From assembly GCA_019914995.1 (NCBI GenBank), contig CM034139.1:4256461-4320460 (forward strand): DNA of 64,000 nucleotides, in the 5' to 3' direction. Made by a program: the position numbers and the translations under genes. Positions 61,884-64,000 of the stretch are shown piece by piece. Position 1 is the first letter of the stretch; the number at the start of each line of letters is the position of its first letter. Origin of the DNA: Acanthochlamys bracteata (Eukaryota; Streptophyta; Magnoliopsida; Pandanales; Velloziaceae). The notes beneath the pieces are model-generated. The model was given only the letters and a program-made list of their open reading frames with translations, was not told the origin of the DNA and did no database searches.

Positions 61884-64000
61884 ATGGGTGATTCGGTCAC
61901 CGAAGACGAGCAGCAGAAGCTGAACTTAGAAGCGCCACTTATCTCCGCTCGCCGCTTCTCTGCGCCACCGGGAAGTACCACTACTTCATCTACCACCGGC
62001 AACAGCAACAACAACAACAACAGCAGTAACAGTTCTCGTAGATCATTGTTGCCTTTTTATAAATCTGATTTGAAATCTGGTCCTGTTGGTAAACCAGGAA
62101 TTGTTCCTTTTCTTTGGGAACAATCTCCTGGTCGTCCCAAAGACAACTCTACTACTGCAATAAATGCTGCTAACTCTGTTCGAACTCGACCCAAACCACC
62201 GCCAGGTAGAGTTACTGTTGGTAGGAACAAAGATTTCGAATATGAAATTCAACCACCTGGTAAAGAATCTGCAGCTTTTGATGCTTTAGATTCTTCTTCT
62301 AGTATTAGTACTACTGAGAATGGAGTCTCGTTTCGAAATGAAAGTAAGGAGAGATTTGTAGAATCTTCGGTAGAAATGACGGTAAATTTAGAGGGGAAGA
62401 AGATGATATTTGTTGAGGGGAATTCACGAGGTGAAGGTTTTGAGAATGGTGAAGAGGAGGGTGAGGTGGATGAAGATGAGTTTGCAGATGCTTTGGATGC
62501 ATTGTCGCGGACGGATTCATTCACGATGAATTGTAGCGTTAGTCGTTTGAGTGTTAGTACAGAGGGGTCAGGGAGGTTTTGGAGTGATCCACAGGCTAGG
62601 GACTTAATGATTGACAGGTTTCTTCCGGCAGCACAGGCTATGGCTTCGAGCTCGCTGCAGTGCGGTTCAAGGAGGAGCAATTCAGTTGTCAAAGAGTCGC
62701 CAAGGCCTCTGCCAGCCGTTGTAAAGAGGAATATGAATGGAGATGCCGATAAATTGACTATTACATCATTGCAGTATCCGAATAAAGTTGATTATGCTCC
62801 TGAACTTACTTTGCAGAATAATCGGGATGTTGGTGATGAAGAACAGGAAATTGAGGAAGAATTCGAAGATTATAATTCAAGTCATATGGTATCTAAAGGT
62901 TGTGGTTTGTTGCCTCGGCTTTTCTTGAAGGGACCATCTGGCCTCTTGAATCCGAGACCTGGAAGGAAGGTTCCCGCCCGCGAGCCTGGGCATTTGGGGA
63001 AGGTTAATGGCTCTCCACTCGAGAGTACACACAACGCTTCCGTGCATCAATCAGGATATGAGGTAATTTGAGTTAGAAATTAGTTGTTTTTACTTGCAAA
63101 TTTATTCTGATTGTTGTTTATTGAGTCATTAGAGTATCTTTTTATTTTTTAGAACTCATGGGAAGCAGTCTATAAGCACAAGCTTGGGCGTGGTGATCCT
63201 GCTCAGTTGGAGGACACAGGTAGGCCTATAAGTGAATCGAATCAACTCGGTGGTTGGAGTAATTCTCCAACCACTGATGGTTCTTCTCCGTACAGACGAT
63301 GGGGCAGTGGAATTTCACCTTACAAGAATGAAGCGCATCAATCACCATTTAATGAAGGGAGGGGCTTTCTTGGGACTCCAAGCAGTGGAAAGACGAGTTC
63401 GAAGGACGGTGCCTCTGATTTGAGTGATAAAGGTGAGAATTACTGGGAAGAAACTCATAGTGGTAGTTTGAAGGGATCAGGTTCTTTAAGTCCTGGAACT
63501 GGGAGAACTTTATCTATGGATTCTGTGCTTACAACGGAATTTTCTAACTCAAACTTAACCTCTATGGATGCACTGGTCAATCTCAAGGCAATACTTGCCA
63601 GTGACTCTAGACTTATAGCAGAAAACCAAACGATCGAGAACTCTGTTTCTGGAGTTTGTGTATCAGCTGCAACACAATGCAACTCTAAGACTCTTGAATC
63701 AGAAATGCCGCTTTCTTTGCAAACAAGGAATGGGTCTTCTACACTAAATCACCCTCATGATGACCTTTTGCATGTTGAAATGCATAATCCTTTGCATCAC
63801 AATTCTGGTCAGTCTCCTCTTCTCCCACCCCAATTGCCTAAAGGACCTTCTGAATCTTGGCTTAGGAGGACCTTACCTTCTGTTTCATCCACAAGTTCTC
63901 CAAAATCATTGTTGGGCATAGAAGTCCACAATAGGAAGAAAGCTGCCAAAGCATCGTCTGTTGATACTAAAAAGGGTGACAATAAGCCTTCCAAACCTCA
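61884..64000 (+). CDS. DUF688 family protein, 3' part missing
   Basis: Plant-specific protein of unknown function, the family of Arabidopsis At1g29240, At2g30990 and At2g34170. Exon 1 is 61884-63062 (393 codons) and ends GATATGAG|GTAATTTG. Exon 2 starts at 63153 after TTATTTTTTAG and is open to the window end (282 codons seen), so at least 675 aa. The family signature is KPGIVPFLWEQSPGRPK at about 70-86. After it come a serine-rich region, an acidic stretch (EEGEVDEDEFADALDALSRT, about 192-211), CGLLPRLFLKG near 345-355 and NSWEAVYKHKL at the start of exon 2. An asparagine run (about 42-46) comes from a CAA repeat. No membrane segment or catalytic motif is visible; it is probably largely disordered. 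The ATG at 61884 follows a CT-rich leader. The family is confident, the function unknown. Confidence 0.88.

Noticed and set aside
1-64000. CRISPR arrays, bacterial-type operons, rRNA or tRNA genes
   Set aside because: No regularly spaced repeats, Shine-Dalgarno-led gene strings, or cloverleaf-type A/B boxes were recognised. Intron-rich genes show this is eukaryotic DNA.

Overview
The window is plant nuclear DNA, from a core eudicot and probably a rosid. The genes carry GT-AG introns, several transcription-factor families are plant-specific, intergenic DNA is very AT-rich, and the space between genes is filled with small AT-rich elements and decayed transposons. The species cannot be named from the sequence alone.

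Layout from left to right. 1-64: probably the last 13 codons of a + strand gene whose body lies outside the window. 65-6985: intergenic, with AT-rich elements and faint exon-like fragments. 7024-7506 (-): a short Dof zinc-finger factor of the DOF1.5/COG1 type. 7770-13410: very AT-rich spacer. 13411-14604: a 1.19-kb PIF/Harbinger-like DNA element with 3-bp target duplications. 14605-19051: spacer with a possible LTR remnant and a 70-bp tandem duplication. 19052-19987 (-): an intronless SIP1/ASIL-type trihelix factor. 22959-41043 (-): the dominant gene, MED13, rebuilt here as 22 coding exons (5,973 nt, 1,990 aa), with 5' leader exons reaching to about 42.3 kb. 45318-45893 (-): a PADRE/DUF4228 stress protein. 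About 46.1-52.1 kb: gene-poor, with a dead copia fragment. 52147-56769 (-): a Raf-like kinase of 8 exons (996 nt, 331 aa) that lacks the long N-terminal regulatory part of its relatives. 57.1-61.9 kb: spacer with several AT-rich elements and an orphan membrane-type reading frame. 61884 to the window end (+): a DUF688 gene, incomplete on the right.

The genes do not form one pathway. Four concern gene regulation or signalling: Dof and trihelix DNA binding, the Mediator kinase module, and a MAP3K-like kinase. PADRE and DUF688 are plant-specific families of largely unknown biochemistry. From memory, Dof1.5-DUF688 and Raf kinase-DUF688 also lie close together in Arabidopsis, so part of the order may be an old conserved block.

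The main unusual points are: a tandem duplication of about 366 bp that copied the tiny MED13 start exon and left a disabled decoy; a family of 200-280 bp AT-rich elements in many copies; a kinase with a replaced or lost N-terminus and a frame-breaking second acceptor 7 nt away; and the same dispersed repeat in introns of both MED13 and the kinase gene.
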